Origin: Sphingomonas crocodyli | GTDB lineage: Bacteria > Pseudomonadota > Alphaproteobacteria > Sphingomonadales > Sphingomonadaceae | Assembly: GCF_004005865.1 (NCBI RefSeq) | Contig: NZ_SACN01000001.1 | Span: forward strand, 2,108,001 to 2,172,000 | Direction of reading: 5' to 3' | DNA length: 64,000 nucleotides | Shown: positions 1 to 8,078 of the stretch, one piece after another | Layout of the letters: each line of letters opens with the position of its first letter | How positions within the stretch are numbered: position 1 is the stretch's first letter | The notes under the pieces: model-generated | The model's input: only the letters and a program-made list of their open reading frames with translations | Database searches by the model: none | Told to the model about the DNA's origin: nothing | Position numbers and translations under genes: made by a program

Positions 1-635
1 GTGGCTTGCCGCACCAGCGTCTGCCGCGCGGTGCGGATATGTGCGGTCATCACCGCATGGGCGAGCGCGCCGTCGCGCAGCGAGATCGCCTCGACCAGTT
101 CGACATGCTGGGCGGCGCTGCGTTCCAGTTGGGCGCGGCTGTAATTGCGGAAGGTGCTGAGGATCAGCGGCATTTCGGTCAGCGAGCCCAGCAGTTCGCG
201 CAGGCGCGCATTGCCGCAGGCTTCCAGCACCGCGCGGTGGAACTCAGCGTTGATCTCGGTGATGCCTTCATAGTCGATTTCGGGCGACTGGAGCGCGGCG
301 GTCATCCGGTCGGCGATCGCGCGCAATTCCTCGACCTGCTCGGGATTGGCGCGCTCCGCCGCCGTTTGCGCGGCGAACGCCTCCAGCATCACGCGAAGCT
401 CGTAGATCTGTTCGATCTCCTCACGCGTCCAGCGCGAGACGAAGGCGCCGCGATTGGGGATCAGGCTGATCAGCCCCTCGGCATCCAGCCGGCGCATCGC
501 CTCACGCACGGGCGTGCGGCTCAAGCCGGTCAGTTCGGCCAGTTGCTGCGCCGTCAGGTGCGATCCCTGCGGATAGACACCACTGATGATGCCTTCACGG
601 ATCGTGCGATATGCGTTGTCGAACGCCTTGCTCAT
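1..635 (-). CDS. GntR-family (FCD) transcriptional regulator, C-terminus beyond window
   Basis: Reads leftwards from an ATG at 635 and leaves the window without a stop, so 211 codons are visible. Residues 1-70 form a winged helix-turn-helix with the family signature SRTPVREAMRRL (about 39-50). The rest is a helical FCD effector domain with spaced histidines in EFHRAV (about 132), QHVELV (about 175) and AHIRTA (about 197). Known FCD regulators are mostly repressors released by a pathway acid or its CoA ester. It lies 94 bases downstream of the DUF1330 gene in the same direction. Two candidate operator types, the TTGCATGCAA palindrome and TGTCAnnnTRGTTGAC, recur at nearby promoters. Assigning either to this protein is inference. 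Confidence 0.9.
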   Translation of the reverse strand, partial: MSKAFDNAYRTIREGIISGVYPQGSHLTAQQLAELTGLSRTPVREAMRRLDAEGLISLIPNRGAFVSRWTREEIEQIYELRVMLEAFAAQTAAERANPEQVEELRAIADRMTAALQSPEIDYEGITEINAEFHRAVLEACGNARLRELLGSLTEMPLILSTFRNYSRAQLERSAAQHVELVEAISLRDGALAHAVMTAHIRTARQTLVRQA

Positions 636-729
636 GCGAGCGGATTCCTTCGCGGTCGGATCAAAAATGATTCGCCGTCGATTTTCCCGAATGCGTGCAG
701 TGGGGCAAGCATAAGCCCCTTCTCTCCGC

Positions 730-1017
730 TCATACGCCTTCGGTCAGGATGACCCGATAGTCGGCCGAACGCTGGCGGATCTTCGCGGCCGCCTGATAAG
801 CGTCGCTGTAATACCAGGCCTTTGCGGCGGCCATGTCTTCGAACTTCACGATGACGACGCCGTCGACCGGCGGACCTTCCAGCGCTTCGCAGGGATCGTA
901 GAAGACGAGTCGTTCGATCTTGTGATCGCCGCGCGCCTTGCCGGCGGCGGCGGCATAGTCTTCCATGCCGGCCGGATCGGTGATGCTGTCGCGGATGAAA
1001 ACCACATAAGCGGCCAT
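730..1017 (-). CDS. DUF1330-like small protein (dimeric alpha-beta barrel fold)
   Basis: 95 residues from the ATG at 1017, chosen because GGGGAG sits at the right distance upstream; longer in-frame starts have no ribosome site and would cover the operator region. The protein shows the DUF1330/EthD-like layout: an AAYVVFIRDSI strand, a DY-A-A-A helix, a central VDGVVIVKFED strand and a C-terminal A-AWYYSDAYQAA helix that closes with RSADYRVILTEG. Members form ferredoxin-like dimers, often beside catabolic operons, but no reaction is established for most of them. It is divergent from the SDR gene at 1224, and the shared intergenic region is rich in palindromes. Function is unknown; the fold assignment is fairly sure. 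Confidence 0.85.
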   Translation of the reverse strand: MAAYVVFIRDSITDPAGMEDYAAAAGKARGDHKIERLVFYDPCEALEGPPVDGVVIVKFEDMAAAKAWYYSDAYQAAAKIRQRSADYRVILTEGV

Positions 1018-1030
1018 GTCGACTCCCCTG

Positions 1031-1137
1031 TTTGCATGCAAAGATGAGTTATTTTCACGCCTTCTTAGCTTCGATCGGCGGATAATTGCAACACACCATC
1101 GTTGATCGCATGCAAAATGTGCTGGATTTTGCATATT
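1031..1137. promoter_or_regulatory. Three TTTGCATGCAAA-type palindromes in a divergent promoter region
   Basis: A perfect 12-base palindrome TTTGCATGCAAA lies at 1031-1042, 14 bases upstream of the DUF1330 start. A close copy, TCGCATGCAAA, is at 1106-1116 and a weaker one, TTTTGCATATTA, at about 1127-1138. Related GCATGC palindromes lie before the TonB receptor (5075-5084), the VOC gene (8825-8834) and the MFS gene (15471-15482). Such dyads fit a GntR/FCD dimer; the protein is inferred, the repeats are seen directly. Confidence 0.55.
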
Positions 1138-1140
1138 AGT

Positions 1141-1161
1141 ATTGTCATGTTGGTTGACAAT
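1141..1161. promoter_or_regulatory. Inverted repeat ATTGTCA-N7-TGACAAT before the SDR operon
   Basis: Perfect arms ATTGTCA (1141-1147) and TGACAAT (1155-1161) are separated by seven bases. The right arm overlaps a TTGACA hexamer at 1154-1159, which is 17 bases from ATCAAT at 1177, so a bound protein would cover a possible -35 box. The core TGTCAnnnTGGTTGAC (1143-1158) recurs in reverse orientation at 5205-5220 and 8800-8815, both upstream of genes of this cluster. Confidence 0.5.
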
Positions 1162-1223
1162 AAGCCGGCCGATCCGATCAATCTCGGGACGCGAAGATCG
1201 GCAAACCATCCGAGGAGAGCGAC

Positions 1224-1976
1224 ATGGAGATTTCCGGCATTCACGCCCTGATTACCGGCGCCGGCAGCGGCATCGGTCGCGAAACGGCGATCCAGCTGGC
1301 GCGACGGGGTGCGGCGGTCCTCAGCCTGATCGACGTCAATGCGGCCGGGCTTGCCGAGTCCGTCGCGCTGGTCGCGGCGGAGGGCGCGAAGGCGCGCGCA
1401 ACGACCTGCGACGTGTCCGATATCGCCGCGCTGGTCCGCGCGTTCGAAGAAGCCGCCGCGGTCCAGCCGATCGACCTTCTGTTCAACAATGCCGGGGTGG
1501 TTTCCGGCGCGCATCTCTATCCCGAAGCCGAACCGGCGCGGATCGAAAAGCTGCTGGCGATCAATGTCGGTGCGGTGATCATCGGCACCCAGTTGGCGGT
1601 CGCGCATATGAGCGGGCGCGGCGGCGTGGTGATCAACACGGTGTCGACATCGTGCACCAATGCCGGCTTCCGCGACATTCTCTACAGCAGTTCGAAGGCG
1701 GCGGTGGCGCAGTTCACCCGCGCCTCGGGCCAGCTGCACGAACGAACCGGCGTTCGGATCTGCGGGGTCAGCCCCGGCCTCGTCGACACGCCGATCCTCG
1801 ATACCACCGCCGGCGACAGGCGCGCCGAATGGATGACGCCGATCCTCGCCAGCCATCGTGCGATGCCGCCGCTGGCGATCGCCGAGGGCGTGATCCGGCA
1901 GTTCGAGGATGATGGCGCGGTGGGCACGATCATCGATGTCGTGTCGGAGGACTGGTTCGCGTCGCGGGCGGCATGA
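1224..1976 (+). CDS. SDR-family NAD(P)-dependent oxidoreductase
   Basis: 250 residues, a normal length for a classical short-chain dehydrogenase. The Rossmann dinucleotide motif TGAGSGIG is at 11-18, the acidic residue of IDVNAAG (about 37) suggests NAD(H), NNAG is at 88-91, a catalytic serine is in NTVSTS (138-143) and the YSSSK pair is Tyr154/Lys158. The start is supported by GAGGAGAG just upstream. It is the first gene after the palindrome-rich divergent region, and a second SDR follows after 178 bases. Substrate cannot be read from the sequence; a secondary alcohol or 3-hydroxyacyl-CoA is likely in this setting. Confidence 0.9.
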   Translation: MEISGIHALITGAGSGIGRETAIQLARRGAAVLSLIDVNAAGLAESVALVAAEGAKARATTCDVSDIAALVRAFEEAAAVQPIDLLFNNAGVVSGAHLYPEAEPARIEKLLAINVGAVIIGTQLAVAHMSGRGGVVINTVSTSCTNAGFRDILYSSSKAAVAQFTRASGQLHERTGVRICGVSPGLVDTPILDTTAGDRRAEWMTPILASHRAMPPLAIAEGVIRQFEDDGAVGTIIDVVSEDWFASRAA

Positions 1977-2154
1977 TCGGGGTGCTCACGTTCGCCTGGC
2001 GATGATTTTTGATGCTGTGCTTGTGGGGTGTCGTGGCTTGCAAAACCGTAAGCCTGATTGACGGACAAGCGCAGGTATCTGGATGAACTGAACGATCAAA
2101 TCGCCGCGATACCAACAAACAGGCGGCGATTTTCCGGAGAGAGGATCAAGGCAT

Positions 2155-3051
2155 ATGACCGACGTTGCTGGAAAAACCGCGTTCATCACCGGCGGGGCGA
2201 GCGGGATCGGCCTGGCGGTCGCCGAAGGGCTGATCGACGCGGGCGCCCGCATCATCATCGCCGACGTGAATGCCGAGGGCGTCGAGGCGGCTGCGGCATC
2301 GCTGCGCGCGCGGGGTGGTGAGGCGATTGGTATCGCGCTCGACGTCACCGATGAAGCGGCGTGGGAGCGGGCGGGGCAAATCGCGCGCGATTTCGGCCCG
2401 GTCCGGCTGCTGATCAGCAATGCCGGCGTCGGCGGCGGCGCGGGTGCGTTCGAAACCTATGATACTGAGGTGTGGCGCTGGGGCTATGCGGTCAACGCGC
2501 ACGCCCATCTCTACGCCTGCCGCACTTTCCTTGGCGAGATGAAGGCGAGCGGGGAGGAGGCGCATCTGATGCTCACATCCTCGATGGTGGCGATCGTGCC
2601 GCCGCCGATCTCGACCGCCTATATCAGTTCCAAATTCGCCACCCTCGGCATCGCCATGTCGCTGCGCAACGAACTGGGCGGCACGAAGGTCGGCATCTCG
2701 GTGCTGATGCCGGGGATGAGCTCGACCCGCATCGTCGAAACCACGCGTAACCTGCGCCCCGTGGGCCTTGAGACCGGCAAGGCCGCGACCACGTCGCAGG
2801 CGATGCAGGGCGTGCTCGCGGGCGGGATGGCACCCGGCAAGGTGGCTGCCAAGGTGATCCAGTCGATCCGCGACAACCAGTTCTGGATCTTCACCCATCC
2901 CGAATGGAAGCGGATGGCCGAGCTGGTGACGGCCGACATGCTCGCGGGCTTCGGCGCCTCGGCAGACCCCGATTATGTCGGCGACGATATCGATGGGCTG
3001 ATCGCGGCCAATGGCGGCCGCATGTTCGGCGTAAAACTTCAGGAGGCATGA
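2155..3051 (+). CDS. SDR-family oxidoreductase, long C-terminal extension
   Basis: 298 residues, about 40 longer than a classical SDR. Core motifs are complete: TGGASGIG (12-19), the NAD-selecting acidic residue in IADVNAEG (about 37), SNAG (88-91), Ser142/143 and Tyr156/Lys160 in AYISSK. The extra C-terminal part carries the segment QFWIFTHPEW, which is typical of a large SDR subgroup that ends in a substrate-covering tail. A purine-rich GGAGAGAGG precedes the ATG. The gene is followed two bases later by an NTF2-like gene, so the two are probably co-translated. The upstream 178-base gap shows no clear operator, only a TTGACG box at about 2060. Confidence 0.9.
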   Translation: MTDVAGKTAFITGGASGIGLAVAEGLIDAGARIIIADVNAEGVEAAAASLRARGGEAIGIALDVTDEAAWERAGQIARDFGPVRLLISNAGVGGGAGAFETYDTEVWRWGYAVNAHAHLYACRTFLGEMKASGEEAHLMLTSSMVAIVPPPISTAYISSKFATLGIAMSLRNELGGTKVGISVLMPGMSSTRIVETTRNLRPVGLETGKAATTSQAMQGVLAGGMAPGKVAAKVIQSIRDNQFWIFTHPEWKRMAELVTADMLAGFGASADPDYVGDDIDGLIAANGGRMFGVKLQEA

Positions 3052-3053
3052 AC

Positions 3054-3443
3054 ATGAGCGAACTGGACGACACGCTGGCACTGGCGAAGCGCTTCTTCGA
3101 TGCAGTGGAGCAGGGCGATATCGACACGGTGGTGAACAGCTTCTCGCCCGATGCCGAGATCTGGCACAACACCGACGAGATCGTCGTCACGCGCGATCAG
3201 ACTGGCACGACGCTGGGCGGCATGGCGACCCGCATTCGCGATCGCGTCTATGCCGAGCGGCGCGTCACCGCCTTTCCCGGCGGCTTCGTGCAGCAACATG
3301 CGCTGACCGGCGTGCGCGTGCATGACGACGTTGCGGTGCGCCTTCCCTGCTGCATCGTGTGCAAGGTCGCGGGCGGCAAGATCACCCGGCTCGACGAATA
3401 TTTCGATTCCGCGCACGTCGCCGAATTCCGCAAATACGCCTGA
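3054..3443 (+). CDS. NTF2-like / SnoaL-like protein
   Basis: 129 residues. The start at 3054 is preferred over the ATG at 3048 because AGGAGG (3041-3046) then lies seven bases away; the earlier ATG would leave only one base. The protein has the cone-shaped NTF2 pattern: helix ALAKRFFDAVEQGD, strand SPDAEIWHNTDE, and a final strand pair GGKITRLDEYFDS. His38 in EIWHN and the acidic residues in LDEYFD line the usual pocket of SnoaL-type isomerases, cyclases and hydratases. Function in the pathway is unknown; an isomerase or dehydratase acting after the preceding SDR is one possibility. Confidence 0.85.
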   Translation: MSELDDTLALAKRFFDAVEQGDIDTVVNSFSPDAEIWHNTDEIVVTRDQTGTTLGGMATRIRDRVYAERRVTAFPGGFVQQHALTGVRVHDDVAVRLPCCIVCKVAGGKITRLDEYFDSAHVAEFRKYA

Positions 3444-3470
3444 AAACCGCGCTCCACAAAAGGATTTCCC

Positions 3471-4112
3471 ATGCCCGTACTACGTCAGGTGCCGCGATCC
3501 GAAGTCACGGCCGACATCGTCACCCGCTATTATAACCGCCTGTTCGGCGAGCGCGATCCGGTGGCCGAACCGGGCACCGCGACCGGCACGCCCGGCGACT
3601 GGTGGACCGTGTTCGCGCTCTCGCCCGATATCTTCCAGCACGCGGTCGACGGCTTTGCGCTCTATCGCAATCCGGAACGCCGTATCGATCCGGTGCTGCG
3701 CGAGCTGGGCCAGACCCGCGCGGGATGGGTGAAGGGCAGCCAGTTCGTCTTTTCGCAGCACTGCAAGTCGCTGCGCGGCCTTGGCGTCAGCGAGGAAAAG
3801 ATCGCCTCGATCGCGCACTGGCAGGTCGCCGACTGCTATGACGACAAGGAGCGCGCGGTCCTGGCCTATGCCGACTGCCTGTCGGGGCAGAGCGGGCGCG
3901 TGCCGCTGGCGGTGTTCGACAAGCTCAAGACCTTCTGGGACGATCAGCAGATCTTCGAGTTCACCTACATCACCTGCCTTTACGACATGCACGCGGTGAT
4001 CACGCGCGCGCTGCGTATGGAATATGATGCGCGCGAAGATCCGATCGTCGAGGTCGCGGCACCCGAAGGCTTCAGCGCGGCCGACTTCCTCAGCGCCCCG
4101 CGCCCGGCCTGA
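3471..4112 (+). CDS. Carboxymuconolactone decarboxylase / AhpD-like family protein
   Basis: 213 residues, all helical by appearance. The central part FVFSQHCKSLRGLGVSEEKI (about 91-110) matches the CMD/AhpD helix pair, but with a single cysteine beside the histidine rather than the CxxC redox pair of AhpD, so peroxidase activity is unlikely. DDKERAVLAYADCLS is the second typical helix. It follows the NTF2-like gene by 27 bases and precedes a lactonase by 35. CMD-like proteins of this subgroup often sit in catabolic clusters without a proven reaction. A lactone-related or decarboxylation step is only suggested by the neighbour. Confidence 0.8.
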   Translation: MPVLRQVPRSEVTADIVTRYYNRLFGERDPVAEPGTATGTPGDWWTVFALSPDIFQHAVDGFALYRNPERRIDPVLRELGQTRAGWVKGSQFVFSQHCKSLRGLGVSEEKIASIAHWQVADCYDDKERAVLAYADCLSGQSGRVPLAVFDKLKTFWDDQQIFEFTYITCLYDMHAVITRALRMEYDAREDPIVEVAAPEGFSAADFLSAPRPA

Positions 4113-4147
4113 TTGCAGCGCCTGTAACCGGAAAGGGGAGGCGAGAG

Positions 4148-5059
4148 GTGGACTTCGAAATCGTCGCCGAAGGCCTCCGCTTTCCGGAAGGGCCCGTCGC
4201 CTTGTCGGACGGCGGGCTGCTCGTGGTCGAAATTGCGGGCGAACGGCTGACCCGGATCATGCCCGACGGCAGCATCCGCACCGTTGCCGACTTGCCTGGC
4301 GGCCCGAACGGCGCCGCGATCGGCCCCGACGGCAAGGTCTATATCTGCAACAATGGCGGCTTCGAATGGCACGAAGCCGATGGCCTGCTGATCCCCGGCC
4401 ATCGCGCGCATGATCATCGCGGCGGATCGATCCAGCGGGTGGATCTCGATAGCGGGGCGGTCGAGACGCTCTATACCCATTGCGATGGCCGGCCGCTTCA
4501 GGGGCCGAACGATCTGGCCTTCGATCGGCACGGTGGTTTCTGGTTAACCGATCACGGCACCTCCGATGCGGAGGGCCGGACCTGGGGCGCGATCCATTAT
4601 GCGCAAGCGGACGGCAGCGCGATCAGCCGCGTGCGCAGCGAGGTGCTGAGCCCCAACGGCATCGGCCTCTCGCCCGCAGGCGATGTCGCCTATTATGCCG
4701 ATACGCAGACCCAGCGGCTGTGGGCGCTCGATCTCGAAGGGCCGGGGCAGGCACGCGCGCCGGAGGCGCCCTGGCTGCCGGGGCGTTTGATCGCGACCTT
4801 GCCCGGCGTGCAGCTGCTCGACAGCCTGAAGGTGGAAGCGGGCGGACGCGTCTGCGTGGGCACGATGGTGCATGGCGGCGTCACGATCTTTTCGCCCGAC
4901 GGCGCTACCGAACATGTGGCCTTGCCCGACATCGCGATCACCAATCTGGCCTTCGGTGGGCCCGATATGCGCGATGTCTGGTTGACGGGTTCGGCAACGG
5001 GCCGGATCTATCGTGGTCGATGGCCGCGTCCGGGCCTGCCGCTCGCCTTCGTCCGCTGA
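4148..5059 (+). CDS. SMP-30/gluconolactonase-type lactonase
   Basis: 303 residues starting at a GTG (4148) behind GGGGAGGCGAG. The six-bladed beta-propeller family is recognised by the opening LRFPEGPVAL (metal Glu at about 14), the repeated DG-V/I blade ends, GPNDLAFDRHGGFWLTDHGT (about 118-137), LSPNGIGLSPAGD (metal Asn at about 172) and LLDSLKVE (metal Asp at about 223). Family members hydrolyse sugar or other gamma/delta-lactones with a divalent ion. No signal peptide, so cytoplasmic. It closes a plus-strand group with the two SDR, NTF2-like and CMD-like genes. A gamma-lactone would yield a 4-hydroxy acid, a match to the kinase modules at 27.6 and 40 kb (inference). Confidence 0.88.
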   Translation: MDFEIVAEGLRFPEGPVALSDGGLLVVEIAGERLTRIMPDGSIRTVADLPGGPNGAAIGPDGKVYICNNGGFEWHEADGLLIPGHRAHDHRGGSIQRVDLDSGAVETLYTHCDGRPLQGPNDLAFDRHGGFWLTDHGTSDAEGRTWGAIHYAQADGSAISRVRSEVLSPNGIGLSPAGDVAYYADTQTQRLWALDLEGPGQARAPEAPWLPGRLIATLPGVQLLDSLKVEAGGRVCVGTMVHGGVTIFSPDGATEHVALPDIAITNLAFGGPDMRDVWLTGSATGRIYRGRWPRPGLPLAFVR

Positions 5060-5074
5060 GCGCCACAAATACAA

Positions 5075-5084
5075 TTGCATGCAA
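5075..5084. promoter_or_regulatory. TTGCATGCAA palindrome upstream of TonB receptor
   Basis: A perfect 10-base palindrome within AATTGCATGCAAAC, just past the lactonase stop. It opens a 212-base AT-rich intergenic stretch (5060-5271) that is the likely promoter region of the receptor gene. It matches the palindrome at 1031-1042. Confidence 0.5.
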
Positions 5085-5204
5085 ACAGCTAACTCAAAGC
5101 ACTAGGCGGATTTTGACAATTTGACGCTTGGCATTTGAAATTACCCTTAATTTATAAGCGTAAAATCCGTTTAATCGGTGAATTAAAATTGTTGTTCAGA
5201 ATTG

Positions 5205-5220
5205 GTCAACCAGATTGACA
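5205..5220 (-). promoter_or_regulatory. TGTCAnnnTGGTTGAC site upstream of TonB receptor
   Basis: Read on the minus strand it is TGTCAATCTGGTTGAC, identical in its fixed bases to the site at 1143-1158. It contains a TTGACA hexamer (5215-5220) on the plus strand, 52 bases before the receptor start. Overlap with a promoter element suggests repression. Confidence 0.45.
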
Positions 5221-5271
5221 TCTGCATGAATCGCGTCCACTCTGCGTGCAACTACAATAGGGAGGATGGTG

Positions 5272-7521
5272 ATGAGTGTATTCCGTCGGTATCTTTTTGC
5301 CGGCACGGCCCTGGCTCTTGCCGGCGTTGCTGCGCCGGGCTGGGCGCAGACTGCGGACACGGCCGCGCCCGCCGCGCCGGCCGTCAATGACGATCAGGTT
5401 GCCGAAATCGTCGTAACAGCCACGAAGCGCGCCGAAAGTGCGCAGAAGGTTCCTATTTCGATGTCGGTCGTGTCGGGCGAGCAGCTCGAAGCGTTCCGCG
5501 CCACCGACGTCCGTTCTGTGATGAACGCGGTACCCAACCTGTTCGTGCAGCAGACCGCCGGCAACGACGTCATCTACATCCGCGGCTTCGGTTCGCCGCC
5601 CTCCAACTTCTCGTTCGATTCCGCGGTCAGCCTTTACATGGACGGCGTCTATGCCGGCCGTGTCCGTCAGGCGCCGATGCCCTTCTTCGACGTGGGCCGG
5701 GTCGAGGTTCTGCGTGGTCCGCAGGGTGCGCTGTTCGGTAAGAACACCGCCGCGGGCGCGATCAGCATCGTGTCGGCCGGGCCGACCGACAGCTTCCAGG
5801 CCGGCGCCACCGCGCTCTACGATTTCAAGATCGAGGGCTATGACGCCAACGCCTATATCTCGGGTCCGATCACCGAAAACCTGGGCTTCCGTGTCGCGGG
5901 TCGAATCCAGAACCAGGATGGTTATATCCGCAACGAGTTCAACGGCAAGAAAGAGCCGGAGAACAAGAACTGGATGGTGCGTACCACGCTGAAGTGGGAG
6001 CCGAGCGAAAAGTTCGATAGCACGCTCAAGTTCGAATATGTCCGCATGAACCGCACCGGCGGCCAGAACGTCTCGGGTCCGCTGACGACGCGTCCGAAGG
6101 CCGATCTGACGCGCTACAGCGTCGACAGCCCGCTGGGCCGCGAAGGCTATCGCAACCGTTCGTGGATCCTGTCGAACACCGCCAACTTCTATCTGGGCGA
6201 CTATACGCTGACGAGCGTGACCGGTTATTCGCGCTACAAGGGCACGGTCATCAACGATTTCGACCAGGCGGTTCCGACCGGCGGCGTCACGGCCAATTCG
6301 GTTTACAACAGCTATCCGGAAGATTTCGACCAGTTCTCGCAGGAAATCCGCCTGCTGTCGCCCACGGGCCGCACGATCGATTTCATCGTCGGCGCTTATT
6401 ATGACGACAGCACCTACCACCTCGATCAGTTCGGTGGCTTCAACATCGCGTCGCTGAACTATTTCGGCCTGCTCAACACCTTTTTCGATCAGGAAGCCAA
6501 TTCGAAGTCGGTGTTCGGCCAGGCGACGTGGAACGTGTCGCCGCGCCTGCGCGTGATCGGCAGCCTGCGCTATACCAGCACCCATAAGGAAGCGACCTTT
6601 GGTGGCCGCCTTGTCTATGGTCCGTTCGCGCTGCGCCCGGTGAACACCACCGCAGCCGGCTCCTTCACCGAGAATCTGACCGATCCATCGGGCACGGTTC
6701 AGTTCGACGTGACCCAGGACATCATGGCCTATGCCGCCTTCGGGCGCGGTTCGAAATCGGGCGGTTTCGTGTCGAACACCTACGGCACCACCAACGCCGA
6801 TTTCCGTTACCGTCCGGAACGGTCGCGCAACTATGAAATCGGCCTGAAGTTTGCCGCGCTCGATCGCAAGATCGTGGGCAACGTCGCGCTGTACAACACG
6901 CGCTTCAAGAACCTGCAGGTGTCGGTCTATAACCCGACGACCTCGTCCTACCTGACGGGCAATGCCGCGAGCGCGACGTCGAAGGGCGTCGAAGGCCAGC
7001 TGACCGTCCGTCCGGTGCGCGGGCTCGATATCACGGCGACCGGTGCCTATCAGGATATCAAATATAACGAATATCCGGGCGCGGCCTGCCTTGCGAGCCA
7101 GACGCTTGCCCAGTGCAACCCGGCGTCGCCGGCGAGCATCGCGGCCAACAATCTGGCCGGTTATCGCCCGTCTTATACGTCGAAGTGGACCGGATCGCTG
7201 CAGGCGCATCACCGGCTCCTGATTGGCGACTATAAGATCGACACCACCGGCGTCGCTTCGGGCCGTTCGAGCTTCTTCAACTCGGACGATCAAAGCCCGA
7301 TCTACGGCGTCCAGGAAGGCTATGTGAAATACGACCTGCGCGTGGCCTTCGCGCCGCAGGACGACAAATGGCATATCGCTTTCGTCGGCAAGAACCTGAC
7401 CAACGAACTGACCACGGGCAGCGTGTTCCGCCTGCCCGCGCCGATCACGGCCGCTCCGCGCTCGATCCTCTATGTCGAGCCGTCGCGCAGCCTGGCGATC
7501 GAGGCTGGCTTCAAGTTCTGA
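5272..7521 (+). CDS. TonB-dependent outer-membrane receptor
   Basis: 749 residues from the ATG at 5272, which has GGAGG at a six-base distance; in-frame starts at 5266 and 5269 are too close to that site. A signal peptide with hydrophobic core AGTALALAGVA ends near AQ (26). The TonB box EIVVTA is at 45-50, followed by a plug domain (about 55-170, with QNV-like and RGFGSPPSNF segments) and a 22-strand barrel that ends in the aromatic C-terminus EAGFKF. This subfamily is greatly expanded in sphingomonads and sits beside catabolic genes, where it imports organic substrates instead of siderophores. The neighbours are oxidoreductases and a lactonase, with no iron genes, so uptake of the pathway substrate is inferred. 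Confidence 0.93.
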   Translation: MSVFRRYLFAGTALALAGVAAPGWAQTADTAAPAAPAVNDDQVAEIVVTATKRAESAQKVPISMSVVSGEQLEAFRATDVRSVMNAVPNLFVQQTAGNDVIYIRGFGSPPSNFSFDSAVSLYMDGVYAGRVRQAPMPFFDVGRVEVLRGPQGALFGKNTAAGAISIVSAGPTDSFQAGATALYDFKIEGYDANAYISGPITENLGFRVAGRIQNQDGYIRNEFNGKKEPENKNWMVRTTLKWEPSEKFDSTLKFEYVRMNRTGGQNVSGPLTTRPKADLTRYSVDSPLGREGYRNRSWILSNTANFYLGDYTLTSVTGYSRYKGTVINDFDQAVPTGGVTANSVYNSYPEDFDQFSQEIRLLSPTGRTIDFIVGAYYDDSTYHLDQFGGFNIASLNYFGLLNTFFDQEANSKSVFGQATWNVSPRLRVIGSLRYTSTHKEATFGGRLVYGPFALRPVNTTAAGSFTENLTDPSGTVQFDVTQDIMAYAAFGRGSKSGGFVSNTYGTTNADFRYRPERSRNYEIGLKFAALDRKIVGNVALYNTRFKNLQVSVYNPTTSSYLTGNAASATSKGVEGQLTVRPVRGLDITATGAYQDIKYNEYPGAACLASQTLAQCNPASPASIAANNLAGYRPSYTSKWTGSLQAHHRLLIGDYKIDTTGVASGRSSFFNSDDQSPIYGVQEGYVKYDLRVAFAPQDDKWHIAFVGKNLTNELTTGSVFRLPAPITAAPRSILYVEPSRSLAIEAGFKF

Positions 7522-7542
7522 GTTAAGGTGACCTTCTCTCCA

Positions 7543-7581
7543 CCCCTCCGGTCGGATCGGCTTGCCGGCCCGCCGGAGGGG
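7543..7581 (+). terminator. Stem-loop after the TonB receptor gene
   Basis: CCCCTCCGG (7543-7551) pairs perfectly with CCGGAGGGG (7573-7581) around a 21-base loop that can fold further. There is no T-run. The right arm lies directly before the GGGGAGGGG ribosome site of the next gene, so it may be an attenuating or processing hairpin, or weaken translation, instead of acting as a full terminator. Confidence 0.4.
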
Positions 7582-7592
7582 CAGGGGAGGGG

Positions 7593-8078
7593 ATGATGCC
7601 CGATCCCATGCTCGACGCGGAACTGGGGGCGCTTGTCATCGGCTATGGCTGCGCGCTCGATGCGCGCGACTGGGCCGGGTTTCGGGCATTGTTTCTCGAC
7701 GAGATCACCCTCGATTATGGCGCAATCGGTTCGATCGTCGGCCCGATTTCGGCCGATGCCTGGGCCGATCGTTGTCGCGCGCTCGGCGGCTTCGATGCGA
7801 CGCTCCACCGCGTCACCAATATCCGGTGCCGCCTGATGGGTGACGATGTCGCAATGGCCGACTCCTATGTCGATGCGCTGCATTTCGTGGCCGATGGCGG
7901 TGGCATGCTGCTGGGCCATCTGGTCGGCCGATATCATCACCGCTTCGGCCGCGACGGGGCAGGACGATGGCGGATCGCTCGGTGCGACCTCGCCGTATCC
8001 GGCTACCCCAACGGACAGGATAGTTTCGTGCGCGCCTTCGCCCTCGCGCGGGCGCGCTTTGCGGGAGAAGATCGATGA
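7593..8078 (+). CDS. SnoaL-like (NTF2-fold) protein
   Basis: 161 residues starting MMPD; a start three bases later is equally good with the strong GGGGAGGGG site. The pattern is that of SnoaL_4-type proteins: helix LGALVIGYGCALDARDW, strand FLDEITLDYG, the HRVTNIRCRLMGDDVAMADSY strand pair and WRIARCDLAVS near the end. This group includes dioxygenase beta-subunit-like and dehydratase-like members. The stop overlaps the GST start by four bases (ATGA), so the two are translationally coupled. No oxygenase alpha subunit lies nearby, so it is unlikely to be a ring-hydroxylase subunit; function unknown. Confidence 0.85.
   Translation: MMPDPMLDAELGALVIGYGCALDARDWAGFRALFLDEITLDYGAIGSIVGPISADAWADRCRALGGFDATLHRVTNIRCRLMGDDVAMADSYVDALHFVADGGGMLLGHLVGRYHHRFGRDGAGRWRIARCDLAVSGYPNGQDSFVRAFALARARFAGEDR

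Noticed and set aside
7593..8078. Aromatic-ring dioxygenase beta subunit
   Set aside because: The fold is related, but no alpha subunit, ferredoxin or reductase gene is present anywhere in the window.
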